Shown in pieces: positions 5,707-12,044 of a stretch of 17,954 nucleotides of DNA (position 1 is the first letter of the stretch; the number at the start of each line of letters is the position of its first letter). This DNA comes from Patescibacteria group bacterium (lineage in GTDB: Bacteria; Patescibacteriota; Minisyncoccia; Minisyncoccales; JASEJS01), in NCBI GenBank assembly GCA_030016765.1, contig JASEJS010000009.1:1-17954 (forward strand), in the 5' to 3' direction. A program made the position numbers and the translations under genes. The notes under the pieces were generated by a model. That model saw nothing but the letters and a program-made list of their open reading frames with translations, did no database searches and was not told the DNA's origin.

Positions 5707-7677
5707 CTAAATGTCCTTGCCTAAAACATAGCTTTTTAAGCCATTTAGGAGATAAATTTCTTTTCCATCTTCAGAAACTGCAAAATCTAATAGATTGTCA
5801 AATTTTTTGCTCTGGAATTGTTTGATAATTCGACCAGATTTATCTAAAATAATGATTCGATTCTGGAGAGGTTCTAAAATATAAAGATAAGGAAGGAGGG
5901 GAGAGGTAAAAATTTTTGAAAAATCTTTTACTGGAGGAAAGATATTCAGCTCTATTTTTTCTTGAAGATTACCAACATAATATTTATTAATTGAATTATC
6001 TTTGTTTAGAATCCAAATCGCTCCATCAACTGCCATTGACTCTCCATTAATAATTCTTTTATTTAACCACAATTGAGGAGGACCCCAATTAAAATTTCCT
6101 AAATAGGGATATTTTATTATTTCTCCTGATTTTGGATCTAAAAAATAAAGATTTGATTTATAAGTAGAAAAATCTTCAAAATTAAAATCAAAATTAGGTT
6201 TTTCAAGAAAGAATGAAAATTGTTTTCCTCTCCTCAATATTGTTAATTGATTTGGCTTTGAGAAAAATAAAATCGAATCTTCAATTGAGGCAGCTGAATC
6301 AAATTTTTCTTCTTTTTTAATTAAAATCCTCTGACCATTTGGCTTTAATTCAAATAAATTCTGAGAATAAGGGCTAAATAAATAAAGGTTTTGATTAAAA
6401 AAGATTATTTTTTGAGGAATAAACTCTCTGGGATTGAATTCCAAAAGAAGATTAGGTTCTTCAATTTTTTCTAATCTATTAAGTTGATTAAGGTTTTTTT
6501 CGATTCTATTCTCTAAAGATAGTATTTGATTGGAAAGAGAAGCAGAAAGAGTGGAATTTATTTTGGTTAAAGGTAAAATCTCTTGCCAGGCTTCTTTAAA
6601 TAAGATTTGGGCTTTTTCTTCTTCCTTAAAAATCAAGAAATTCTCTGCCTGGAGAATTTTCTCCTGAATATTATTTAAGATAGATTGATACTCTTTTAGT
6701 TTTTCCTCTTTTTCTTTTTGAAAAATAAAAAATCCCAAAAGAAGGAAAAAGATGAGAGTTAAAATCAAGATGGTATTTTTCTTTTTAAGGAAAGCTTTGA
6801 TTTCGATATTAGGAACCTTTATTTTAGAAATTTTTAATTTTAAAGAAGGAAGGGTGATTTTGGGGAATTTTAATTTACCAAAAATTTGGTAGGGAATTAA
6901 TTTCGCTTTTTTCATTATCGGTCCAAAAATTTGGATAAAGTTCTTTATCAAAATTTTAGTGGTGAGCTGAGGTTGACTAATTATTTCTCTTTTCTGAGGC
7001 AAAATCTCTTTGGTCAAGACAATTAAAAGGCAAATTCCTGAGATTTTTGAAAGCTGACCCTTTTTTGTTTTTAAAATTTCTTTTAAATTTTTTTCATTAA
7101 AAGGGGTAATTTTTCCGATTTCTAAAAATAAATTTTGGGCTGAGAAAAATTCAGCTACCTCTTCAGTTAAAACTAAAATTTTATCCTCTTCTGCCAATTT
7201 TCCTGAAACAATATTTCCAAATGTTTTTAGAGGGATAGATTCAATCCCCGAAAATTCCAAGTTTTTTCCAATGTCCGTTATTTGATTTCCTCTTAATAAA
7301 AATATTTTTAAATCTCCGATTTTAGTGAAATTTAATTTAAAATCTTTTAAGCTTAAAATTGCTAAATTCAAATTTCCCAACCAGCTGAGATTACCCTTTT
7401 TAGCAATTTCTTCTAAAAATTCATTTGATTTTTTTAGACTTTCTTTTAGAGAGGCTTCTGGAGAAAGCTTAATGGGGGCAGAGTAATATTCCTTCTTTAA
7501 GAAGTCAACAAAATTATCTAAAAATTTGAGATTTTGGGGGAGAACATTTCTGAGCTCTCCCACTACAAATAGAGATCCCAATCTTTTTTCATAAATATTT
7601 TCTGGTTCATAGCAAAAACTATCAAAGATTATATCTTCAGAAGCCTTGGGATTAAAATGGAATTCGAAAACTTGCAT
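5707..7677 (-). CDS. Membrane protein: degenerate PP2C-like domain, TM helix, propeller-like C-terminus
   Basis: Not a named family. It has 656 aa. Residues about 1-225 look like a PP2C-type (PPM) phosphatase fold: SLFVVGEL (35-42), LGNLNLAILSL (100-110), TKIGDLKIFLLRG (118-130) at the place of the usual VGDSR strand, and EEDKILVLTEEV (163-174). The metal-binding Asp pattern is not convincing, so it is probably not a phosphatase. Residues 230-300 are basic and Pro/Lys-rich, 301-319 form one membrane helix, 320-405 a coiled-coil-like helix, and 410-656 beta-rich repeats like an NHL/PQQ propeller (DGAIWILNKDNSINKYYVG; DFAVSEDGKEIYLLNG). This suggests a cytoplasmic N-domain and an outside sensor or binding domain. 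The promoter has a very short leader. No terminator was seen after the stop. Confidence 0.75.
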   Translation of the reverse strand: MQVFEFHFNPKASEDIIFDSFCYEPENIYEKRLGSLFVVGELRNVLPQNLKFLDNFVDFLKKEYYSAPIKLSPEASLKESLKKSNEFLEEIAKKGNLSWLGNLNLAILSLKDFKLNFTKIGDLKIFLLRGNQITDIGKNLEFSGIESIPLKTFGNIVSGKLAEEDKILVLTEEVAEFFSAQNLFLEIGKITPFNEKNLKEILKTKKGQLSKISGICLLIVLTKEILPQKREIISQPQLTTKILIKNFIQIFGPIMKKAKLIPYQIFGKLKFPKITLPSLKLKISKIKVPNIEIKAFLKKKNTILILTLIFFLLLGFFIFQKEKEEKLKEYQSILNNIQEKILQAENFLIFKEEEKAQILFKEAWQEILPLTKINSTLSASLSNQILSLENRIEKNLNQLNRLEKIEEPNLLLEFNPREFIPQKIIFFNQNLYLFSPYSQNLFELKPNGQRILIKKEEKFDSAASIEDSILFFSKPNQLTILRRGKQFSFFLEKPNFDFNFEDFSTYKSNLYFLDPKSGEIIKYPYLGNFNWGPPQLWLNKRIINGESMAVDGAIWILNKDNSINKYYVGNLQEKIELNIFPPVKDFSKIFTSPLLPYLYILEPLQNRIIILDKSGRIIKQFQSKKFDNLLDFAVSEDGKEIYLLNGLKSYVLGKDI

Positions 7678-7690
7678 AATTTCTTTTTTT

Positions 7691-7718
7691 ATTATAATAT
7701 CTTTATAGATAAAAACAA
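7691..7718 (-). promoter_or_regulatory. Promoter of the 656-aa membrane protein gene
   Basis: On the minus strand TATAAT (complement of 7691-7696) lies 16 bp from TTGTTT (complement of 7713-7718). The start would fall near 7684, only about 7 bases ahead of the ATG, so the mRNA would be nearly leaderless; the only SD-like bases are AAGAAA. On the plus strand TTGCAT (7672-7677) and TATAAT (7693-7698), 15 bp apart, could drive the tRNA from the same spot. Confidence 0.5.
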
Positions 7719-7742
7719 TTGGGTCTTTAAGTGGTATTTCAT

Positions 7743-7814
7743 GGACGGTTGGCTCAGTGGTAGAGCGCTTCGTTCACATCGAAGAGGTCGCAGGTTCAAT
7801 CCCTGCACCGTCCA
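7743..7814 (+). tRNA. tRNA-Val (anticodon CAC)
   Basis: Acceptor GGACGGT (7743-7749) pairs with ACCGTCC (7807-7813), with discriminator A7814. The D-arm is GGCTCAGTGGTAGAGC-like, the anticodon stem CTTCG/CGAAG holds the loop TTCACAT (anticodon CAC), and the T-arm is GCAGG/CCTGC. The CCA end is not encoded (TAA follows). Confidence 0.95.
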
Positions 7815-7890
7815 TAAAAATAACCAACATCGGTATTAGTAGTTTGTTAATTTCCTATATCTTATGTACCCAATGATTTCTAAAAGACTT

Positions 7891-7918
7891 TTGACAAAAT
7901 TAGAAACAAGTGTATAAT
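7891..7918 (+). promoter_or_regulatory. Consensus sigma70 promoter of the 69-aa gene
   Basis: TTGACA (7891-7896) and TATAAT (7913-7918) are both perfect with a 16-bp spacer. Transcription would begin near 7925, about 30 bases before the ATG and just ahead of the SD. Confidence 0.9.
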
Positions 7919-7956
7919 ATAAGTAGTAAAAAGCAGAAAAAGGAGGTGAGGTAGGA

Positions 7957-8166
7957 ATGCTGCTTGAAACTGAAACTTCAATCTACAGATTAGAGCAAAA
8001 GAGACAAGGAGGGTTTAGGCTTACCAAAATTGCCCTCAAAAAAGGCCACGGTTCCTCAATAGAGGTTGGTGAGATTCTAGAAGGGGAAAAGATTCTGATA
8101 ACCCCAGACGGAATCTATATAGGAAAAAGTAAGACTAGCCCTCTACAACTTCCTCTAGTAGATTGA
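7957..8166 (+). CDS. Hypothetical 69-aa protein, strongly signalled single gene
   Basis: The family is not recognised. The 69-aa product is mostly predicted beta strand: TSIYRLEQ (8-15), a basic turn GGFRLTKIALKKGHG (18-32), then VGEILEGEKILITPDG (37-52) and YIGKSKTSPLQ (54-64). No Cys, no membrane helix and no signal peptide are seen, so a small cytoplasmic all-beta or nucleic-acid-binding protein is possible, but that is a guess. Evidence that it is real: a perfect promoter, an extended SD (AAGGAGGTGA, near 7940) and a strong terminator at 8250-8277. Its wobble and base use are less AT-biased than the adjacent core genes, like the two minus-strand accessory genes. A hairpin-rich 3' region of about 80 nt follows. 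Confidence 0.85.
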   Translation: MLLETETSIYRLEQKRQGGFRLTKIALKKGHGSSIEVGEILEGEKILITPDGIYIGKSKTSPLQLPLVD

Positions 8167-8178
8167 AAAAGTACCTTA

Positions 8179-8202
8179 GGAGAGAGAAGTGACTCTCTCT
8201 CC
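8179..8202 (+). other. Stable hairpin in the 3' UTR of the 69-aa gene
   Basis: GGAGAGAGA (8179-8187) pairs with TCTCTCTCC (8194-8202), 9 bp with a 6-nt loop. Bases 8206-8217 (TCGAATTTTTTA) are repeated exactly at 8235-8246. The first copy puts a T run 8 bases after the hairpin, so this could be an upstream terminator or a 3' stabiliser. Confidence 0.6.
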
Positions 8203-8248
8203 AATTCGAATTTTTTAGATTAGTTATTTAACAATCGAATTTTTTAAA

Positions 8249-8277
8249 GCCACCTCATTGAGAAGGTGGTTTTTTTA
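8249..8277 (+). terminator. Rho-independent terminator of the 69-aa gene
   Basis: CCACCT (8250-8255) and AGGTGG (8264-8269) form a 6-bp GC-rich stem (extended by G-U) with an 8-nt loop, followed by seven T residues at 8270-8276. Confidence 0.92.
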
Positions 8278-8286
8278 TGGTATCAT
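8258..8286 (+). promoter_or_regulatory. Candidate promoter of the membrane protein/Clp operon
   Basis: TTGAGA (8258-8263) and TATCAT (8281-8286) are 17 bp apart. The -35 falls inside the preceding terminator hairpin. The start near 8293 would lie downstream of the ATG at 8277, which is one reason to prefer the later start of the next gene. Confidence 0.45.
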
Positions 8287-8306
8287 ATAAAAAGTTTGAT
8301 GAAATT

Positions 8307-8711
8307 ATGTTGATGGTTAAAATTATTAAAACTCAAAATATCTTGTTTCAATATTTGATTTGGCATTTTTTAGAAATGCCAGGGAACATTTTAAAGACTT
8401 GGAAAAACTTTTTAAAATTTAATCTCAATTATTTTTCCATTCATCTTCTTTTGCGTACTTTTTTCTTTCCTTGGCGGAGATACAGAATTCCTTATGGAAA
8501 GGGATTTGATATTGAAAGATATCTTGAAGCCTTTTTTTCCAATTTAATTTTCCGAATTTTAGGAGCTACTGTGAGAAGCTTTTTAATTTTAACTGGAATT
8601 TTGATAGAAATTTTTATAATTTTAGGAGGAATGATTGTATTTCTCGGTTGGTTGCTGCTCCCAATTTTATTATTAGCTGGATTATATTTTGGCTTTAAAA
8701 TTCTCATTTAA
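8307..8711 (+). CDS. Conserved small membrane protein upstream of Clp ATPase
   Basis: From ATG 8307 it has 134 aa; the frame stays open to an ATG at 8277 that touches the terminator's T run. Features are an aromatic N-terminal segment, the motif LLRTFFFPWRRY (about 49-60) followed by GKGFDIERYLEAFF, and two closely spaced hydrophobic helices at the C-terminus (about 80-100 and 105-130). No enzyme motif is present. From memory, proteins with a PW[KR]R..YG.GFD pattern stand next to Clp ATPase genes in many CPR genomes; this is recall, not a search. The end lies 15 bases before the Clp-like gene, so the two are probably co-transcribed and may act together at the membrane. Confidence 0.75.
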   Translation: MLMVKIIKTQNILFQYLIWHFLEMPGNILKTWKNFLKFNLNYFSIHLLLRTFFFPWRRYRIPYGKGFDIERYLEAFFSNLIFRILGATVRSFLILTGILIEIFIILGGMIVFLGWLLLPILLLAGLYFGFKILI

Positions 8712-8726
8712 AGCTCGCTGAAAAAT

Positions 8727-11300
8727 ATGTTTAATTTTGATTTAAAAAAAGCGGCAATTTTTCAGGCAGTGAAATGGGAAAGAACATTCAGAATAGTTGG
8801 CCTTTTGAAAAAATTATTTTTGATTTTATTTATTTTTACTCTTTTTTTATTTTTTTATGGATTTTTAACTCAGGCTTTTTCTCAAAATTTAAATTCAGTA
8901 TTGCTCGGCCTTTCCATAATTTTTTTAATTTCGGTTATTACTCAATGGCTAAAGATAACTTTTTTTGAGTCAAAATTAAAAAAACCAAAATTAAAAACAA
9001 AACTTGAAGAAGCTGTGGCTAAATCAGAGGAATATAATTTGGCTGAATTTTTGAGTTTTGAAGTGGCCAAAGCAGTTTTTAAATCTATAAAATTTGTTCA
9101 ATCAAAAAAATTTTCAGAAGTTAGCTCTTCTATTTTGTTTTATTTTTTAATAAAAGACAATCCGAAATTGAATTTCATTTTTTCTCGAGCCCTTCTAGGC
9201 TTAAAGGAAATTAAAAAAATATTGGAGACTCATTTTAAAATTTTGAAACCAACCCCACTTCAGTTGAATTTTACGACACCTGTCGTAAAATTCAACTTCT
9301 CGAGAGACTTTCAAGATGTTATTCTTGAATCTTTAAAAATTGCTCAAAAAAAGGGACATCAGAGAATTGAGCTCGGGGATATAATAGCTGCTTTGGCTAA
9401 AGAAGATTTAATTTTTAAAAAGATTCTAATTGATTCAAGACTTAAAGTCGAAGATATTGAAAATTTGACCTGGTGGTTAGAATCCCTTGAAGAAAAAATT
9501 GAAGAGAGAAAAAAATTCTGGGAATGGAAAAATTTAATTAAAAGAGGAAGTTTAGCTAAACAATGGGCAGCTGGCTATACCATTACTTTAGATAAATTTT
9601 CCATCGATTTATCAGAAATGGTTAGAAAAAAGGGATTTCCAGAAGTAATTGGGCATCAAAAAGAAATTGAAGCTATGGAAAGAATTTTAGCTCGTCGAGA
9701 AATTAATAATGTCTTAATAGTGGGGGAACCAGGAAGCGGTAGAAAAAGTATGATTGAGGCTTTGGCAGTGAAATCTGTTTTGGGTGAAAGCTTGCCAGAG
9801 GTGAATTACAAAAGAGTGGTTCAATTGGATTTGCCCTTTTTAATAACTCAAACTAAGGGTCTTGAAGAAGTTGAAGCTGTTTTAGATACCATCTTTCGAG
9901 AAACAGTTTCAGCTGGAAATATCATTTTAGTGATTGATGAATTCCACAATTTTGTTGGAGAGATGTTGAGACCGGGAATAATTGATATCTCTGGAGTTTT
10001 AGGTTCTTATTTATATTTGCCTCAGTTTCAGATAGTAGCCATAACCACTTTTGAAGGCCTTCACAAAAATCTTGAGCAAAACCCTTCCATTTTATCTCTT
10101 TTTGAAAAGATTGAGGTTTCAGAAATTTCAGAAAGAGAAACTTTAATGCTTTTGGAAAATTTGACTCTTCAATTAGAGGCAAAATACAAAAGATTTGTTT
10201 CCTATCCAGCCTTAGCTAGCATTATTGATTATTGTTCAAAATATTTACCAGCTGTTCCCTTTCCAGAAAAGGCAATGGATTTGTTAGATGAAGTAATGGT
10301 TTATGTTTCTCAAATTAAAGAGAAAATTGTCTTGCCAAAACATGTAGCCAAAATTGTTTCAGAAAAAGTTCAAATTCCAGTTGGAGAAATTGAAATCAAA
10401 GAAAGAGAAATTTTATTAAATTTAGAGAATTTAATCCACAAAAGAATTATTAATCAAGAAGAGGCAGTTAAGGAAATTTCTTCAGCTTTAAGAAGAGCTA
10501 GGGCAGAGATAACAATTAGAAAGGGACCGATGGGTTGCTTTTTGTTTTTGGGGCCTACTGGAGTTGGAAAAACTGAGACCTCAAAGGCTTTAGCTGAAAT
10601 TTATTTTGGCTCAGAAAAAAGGATGATTAGATTAGATATGTCAGAATTTCAAGATGTAAAAGACATTCCCAGATTGATTGGTTCTCCAGGAGAAGAAGGG
10701 CTATTGACTACCCAGGTCAGGGAAAATCCTTTTTCTTTGATTTTATTAGATGAAATTGAGAAAGCTCATCCCAATATTTTGAATTTGTTTTTGCAGGTTT
10801 TAGATGAGGGATTTTTAACTGATGGCCTAGGCAGAAAAGTTGATTTTAAAAATTCAATTATTATTGCCACTTCCAATGCCGGTTATCAAATAATTTTAAA
10901 AGCTTTAAAAGAAAAAATTGAATGGTCAGAACTTAAACAAAAACTCCTTGATTATCTATTTGAGAAAGGAATTTTTAGGCCAGAGTTTATAAATCGGTTC
11001 GATGGAGTGATTGTTTTCCGAGCTTTGAGTAAAGAAAATCTTTTAGATATTGCTGAGCTACTTTTAGAAAAATTGAAGAAAAATCTTAAAGAAAAAGATA
11101 TTGAATTTATCATCACTCTGCCTTTAAAAGAAAAAATTGTTGAACTGGGCTATTCTCCGGTTTTTGGAGCCAGAGAGATGAGAAGGGTCATTCAAGATAA
11201 GGTAGAGAATGCTTTAGCCAATGCCCTTTTATCAGGCCAATTAAAAAGAGGAGAGAGAGTGAAAATAGATCCAGAGAAATTTAGTTTAAAGATCAAATAA
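8727..11300 (+). CDS. Membrane-anchored Clp-type double AAA+ ATPase (ClpC/ClpB-like)
   Basis: 857 aa. Two N-terminal membrane helices (about 28-48 and 57-75) are followed by a helical, Clp-N-like region (90-250). NBD1 spans about 305-530 and NBD2 about 570-857. NBD2 is intact: Walker A GPTGVGKT (609-616), Walker B LILLDE (671-676), arginine finger in RPEFINRFD (R757), sensor 2 GAREMRR. NBD1 is degenerate: its Walker A reads GEPGSGRKS (333-341), with Arg339 where Lys is expected; Walker B (LVIDE, 401-405) is kept; the usual ERRF arginine finger is replaced by SLFEK. The IGF/VGF-type ClpP-docking tripeptide between sensor 1 and the finger is not seen. It is thus likely a membrane-tethered unfoldase or disaggregase not paired with ClpP in the usual way. 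A palindrome lies in frame at residues about 179-190. No SD is visible. Confidence 0.88.
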   Translation: MFNFDLKKAAIFQAVKWERTFRIVGLLKKLFLILFIFTLFLFFYGFLTQAFSQNLNSVLLGLSIIFLISVITQWLKITFFESKLKKPKLKTKLEEAVAKSEEYNLAEFLSFEVAKAVFKSIKFVQSKKFSEVSSSILFYFLIKDNPKLNFIFSRALLGLKEIKKILETHFKILKPTPLQLNFTTPVVKFNFSRDFQDVILESLKIAQKKGHQRIELGDIIAALAKEDLIFKKILIDSRLKVEDIENLTWWLESLEEKIEERKKFWEWKNLIKRGSLAKQWAAGYTITLDKFSIDLSEMVRKKGFPEVIGHQKEIEAMERILARREINNVLIVGEPGSGRKSMIEALAVKSVLGESLPEVNYKRVVQLDLPFLITQTKGLEEVEAVLDTIFRETVSAGNIILVIDEFHNFVGEMLRPGIIDISGVLGSYLYLPQFQIVAITTFEGLHKNLEQNPSILSLFEKIEVSEISERETLMLLENLTLQLEAKYKRFVSYPALASIIDYCSKYLPAVPFPEKAMDLLDEVMVYVSQIKEKIVLPKHVAKIVSEKVQIPVGEIEIKEREILLNLENLIHKRIINQEEAVKEISSALRRARAEITIRKGPMGCFLFLGPTGVGKTETSKALAEIYFGSEKRMIRLDMSEFQDVKDIPRLIGSPGEEGLLTTQVRENPFSLILLDEIEKAHPNILNLFLQVLDEGFLTDGLGRKVDFKNSIIIATSNAGYQIILKALKEKIEWSELKQKLLDYLFEKGIFRPEFINRFDGVIVFRALSKENLLDIAELLLEKLKKNLKEKDIEFIITLPLKEKIVELGYSPVFGAREMRRVIQDKVENALANALLSGQLKRGERVKIDPEKFSLKIK
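9262..9297. repeat. 36-bp perfect palindrome inside the Clp-like gene
   Basis: Arms AGTTGAATTTTACGACA (9262-9278) and TGTCGTAAAATTCAACT (9281-9297) are perfect 17-bp reverse complements around CC. It is read in frame as QLNFTTPVVKFN within the poorly conserved N-terminal region of the ATPase. Confidence 0.85.
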
Positions 11301-11342
11301 CCAACCTCGGGTGTTGATTAGGTTAAACTGGATACTTTTATG

Positions 11343-11371
11343 AACGCACCGCCATTGAGCAGTGCGTTTTT
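11343..11371 (+). terminator. Rho-independent terminator of the Clp operon
   Basis: AACGCAC (11343-11349) pairs with GTGCGTT (11362-11368), 7 bp, running into a T tract to 11371. It lies 43 bases past the ATPase stop and upstream of the mraZ promoter. Confidence 0.85.
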
Positions 11372-11378
11372 AATAAAC

Positions 11379-11502
11379 TGTGGATATGTTGGGGATAAAT
11401 TTAATTTTTATCAAGTTGACTTTTCTCTTTAAAGTGATTATAAAGGAAATGAAATGGGAAATTGTGGATAATTATGGGATAAATTCCCATTTCTGTGGAT
11501 AA
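11379..11502 (+). promoter_or_regulatory. DnaA-box cluster around the mraZ promoter
   Basis: Two perfect DnaA boxes, TGTGGATAA at 11463-11471 and 11494-11502, and two 8-of-9 matches, TGTGGATAT at 11379-11387 and TGGGGATAA at 11390-11398, all lie in the same orientation. Starts are at 0, 11, 84 and 115 bp, close to whole helical turns. A small hairpin ATGGGA/TCCCAT (11474-11490) separates the last two. Confidence 0.65.
11416..11444 (+). promoter_or_regulatory. Sigma70 promoter of the mraZ-rsmH-ftsL-ftsI cluster
   Basis: TTGACT (11416-11421) and TATAAA (11439-11444), each 5 of 6, are 17 bp apart, with a start near 11451. The leader to the mraZ ATG is about 160 nt. Two DnaA-like boxes lie upstream and two lie just downstream of the start. 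Confidence 0.7.
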
Positions 11503-11545
11503 AGTAATAAACGCTAAATATTCCATAAGAAAAGACTTCCCATAA

Positions 11546-11592
11546 TGGAGAGGGCTCGGGAGAACCCTTTGGAGGGGGAGAGGGCGAGCGAC
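11546..11592 (+). promoter_or_regulatory. Purine-rich repeats before mraZ (possible MraZ operator)
   Basis: TGGAG occurs at 11546-11550 and 11570-11574, each followed by GGG-rich sequence and a GAGAGGGC match. MraZ is known to repress its own cluster through short G-rich direct repeats near its promoter (TGGGN in E. coli). These fit loosely in type and place, but spacing is not the classical one. Confidence 0.3.
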
Positions 11593-11611
11593 TAATTTTA
11601 GGATTACCAAT

Positions 11612-12043
11612 ATGTTTATAGGGGAATACATATATTTAATTGATGAAAAGAAAAGATTGGCCATTCCTTCAAAATTTCGCAAAGAACTGGGTAAGAAAGC
11701 AATTATTACCAGGGGATTAGATAATTGTTTAGTAGTTTATCCAGTTTCAGAATGGCAAAAATTAACTAAGAAATTAGAAAGCTTGCCTAATGGCCAAATT
11801 GATGCTCGGGGTTTTGTCAGGATTATGTTATCTGGGGCAGTTGATGTTCAGTTAGATAAGTTGGGTCGGATTTTAATTCCCGATTATTTAAAGGACTATG
11901 CTTCCTTAAAAAAGGAGGTAGCTATCCTTGGTCTTTCTAATCGAATAGAAATTTGGAATGAAGAAAATTGGAAAAATTATAAACAAAAAACTGAAAAAGA
12001 AATAGGGGATATGGCCTCAAGACTTCAACAATTAGGAATCTAA
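11612..12043 (+). CDS. mraZ: Transcriptional regulator MraZ
   Basis: This AbrB-like DNA-binding protein heads the division/cell-wall cluster and usually represses it. It has 143 aa, the normal length, with two MraZ repeats. The first is GEYIYLIDEKKRLAIPSKFR (4-23), and the second SGAVDVQLDKLGRILIPDYL (74-93) carries the DxxGR signature. AGGA lies 7 bases upstream of the ATG as a modest SD. It ends one base before the rsmH ATG. Autoregulation is expected from the family, and DnaA boxes at the promoter suggest a further input. Confidence 0.96.
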   Translation: MFIGEYIYLIDEKKRLAIPSKFRKELGKKAIITRGLDNCLVVYPVSEWQKLTKKLESLPNGQIDARGFVRIMLSGAVDVQLDKLGRILIPDYLKDYASLKKEVAILGLSNRIEIWNEENWKNYKQKTEKEIGDMASRLQQLGI

Positions 12044-12044
12044 A

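Noticed and set aside
7657..7839. 60-aa plus-strand open frame over tRNA-Val
   Set aside because: It is a translation of the tRNA and its flank, without an SD or homology.
9922..10182. 86-aa minus-strand open frame within the Clp-like gene
   Set aside because: Antisense shadow of a clear AAA+ domain, with no promoter or SD.
11379..11610. Replication origin (oriC) upstream of mraZ
   Set aside because: DnaA boxes and AT-rich DNA are present, but there is no dnaA, dnaN or other origin neighbour and no clear unwinding repeats. Kept only as an alternative reading of the DnaA-box cluster.
11401..11682. 93-aa minus-strand open frame before mraZ
   Set aside because: It covers the DnaA boxes, the mraZ promoter and the mraZ start. 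No SD or recognisable protein is seen.
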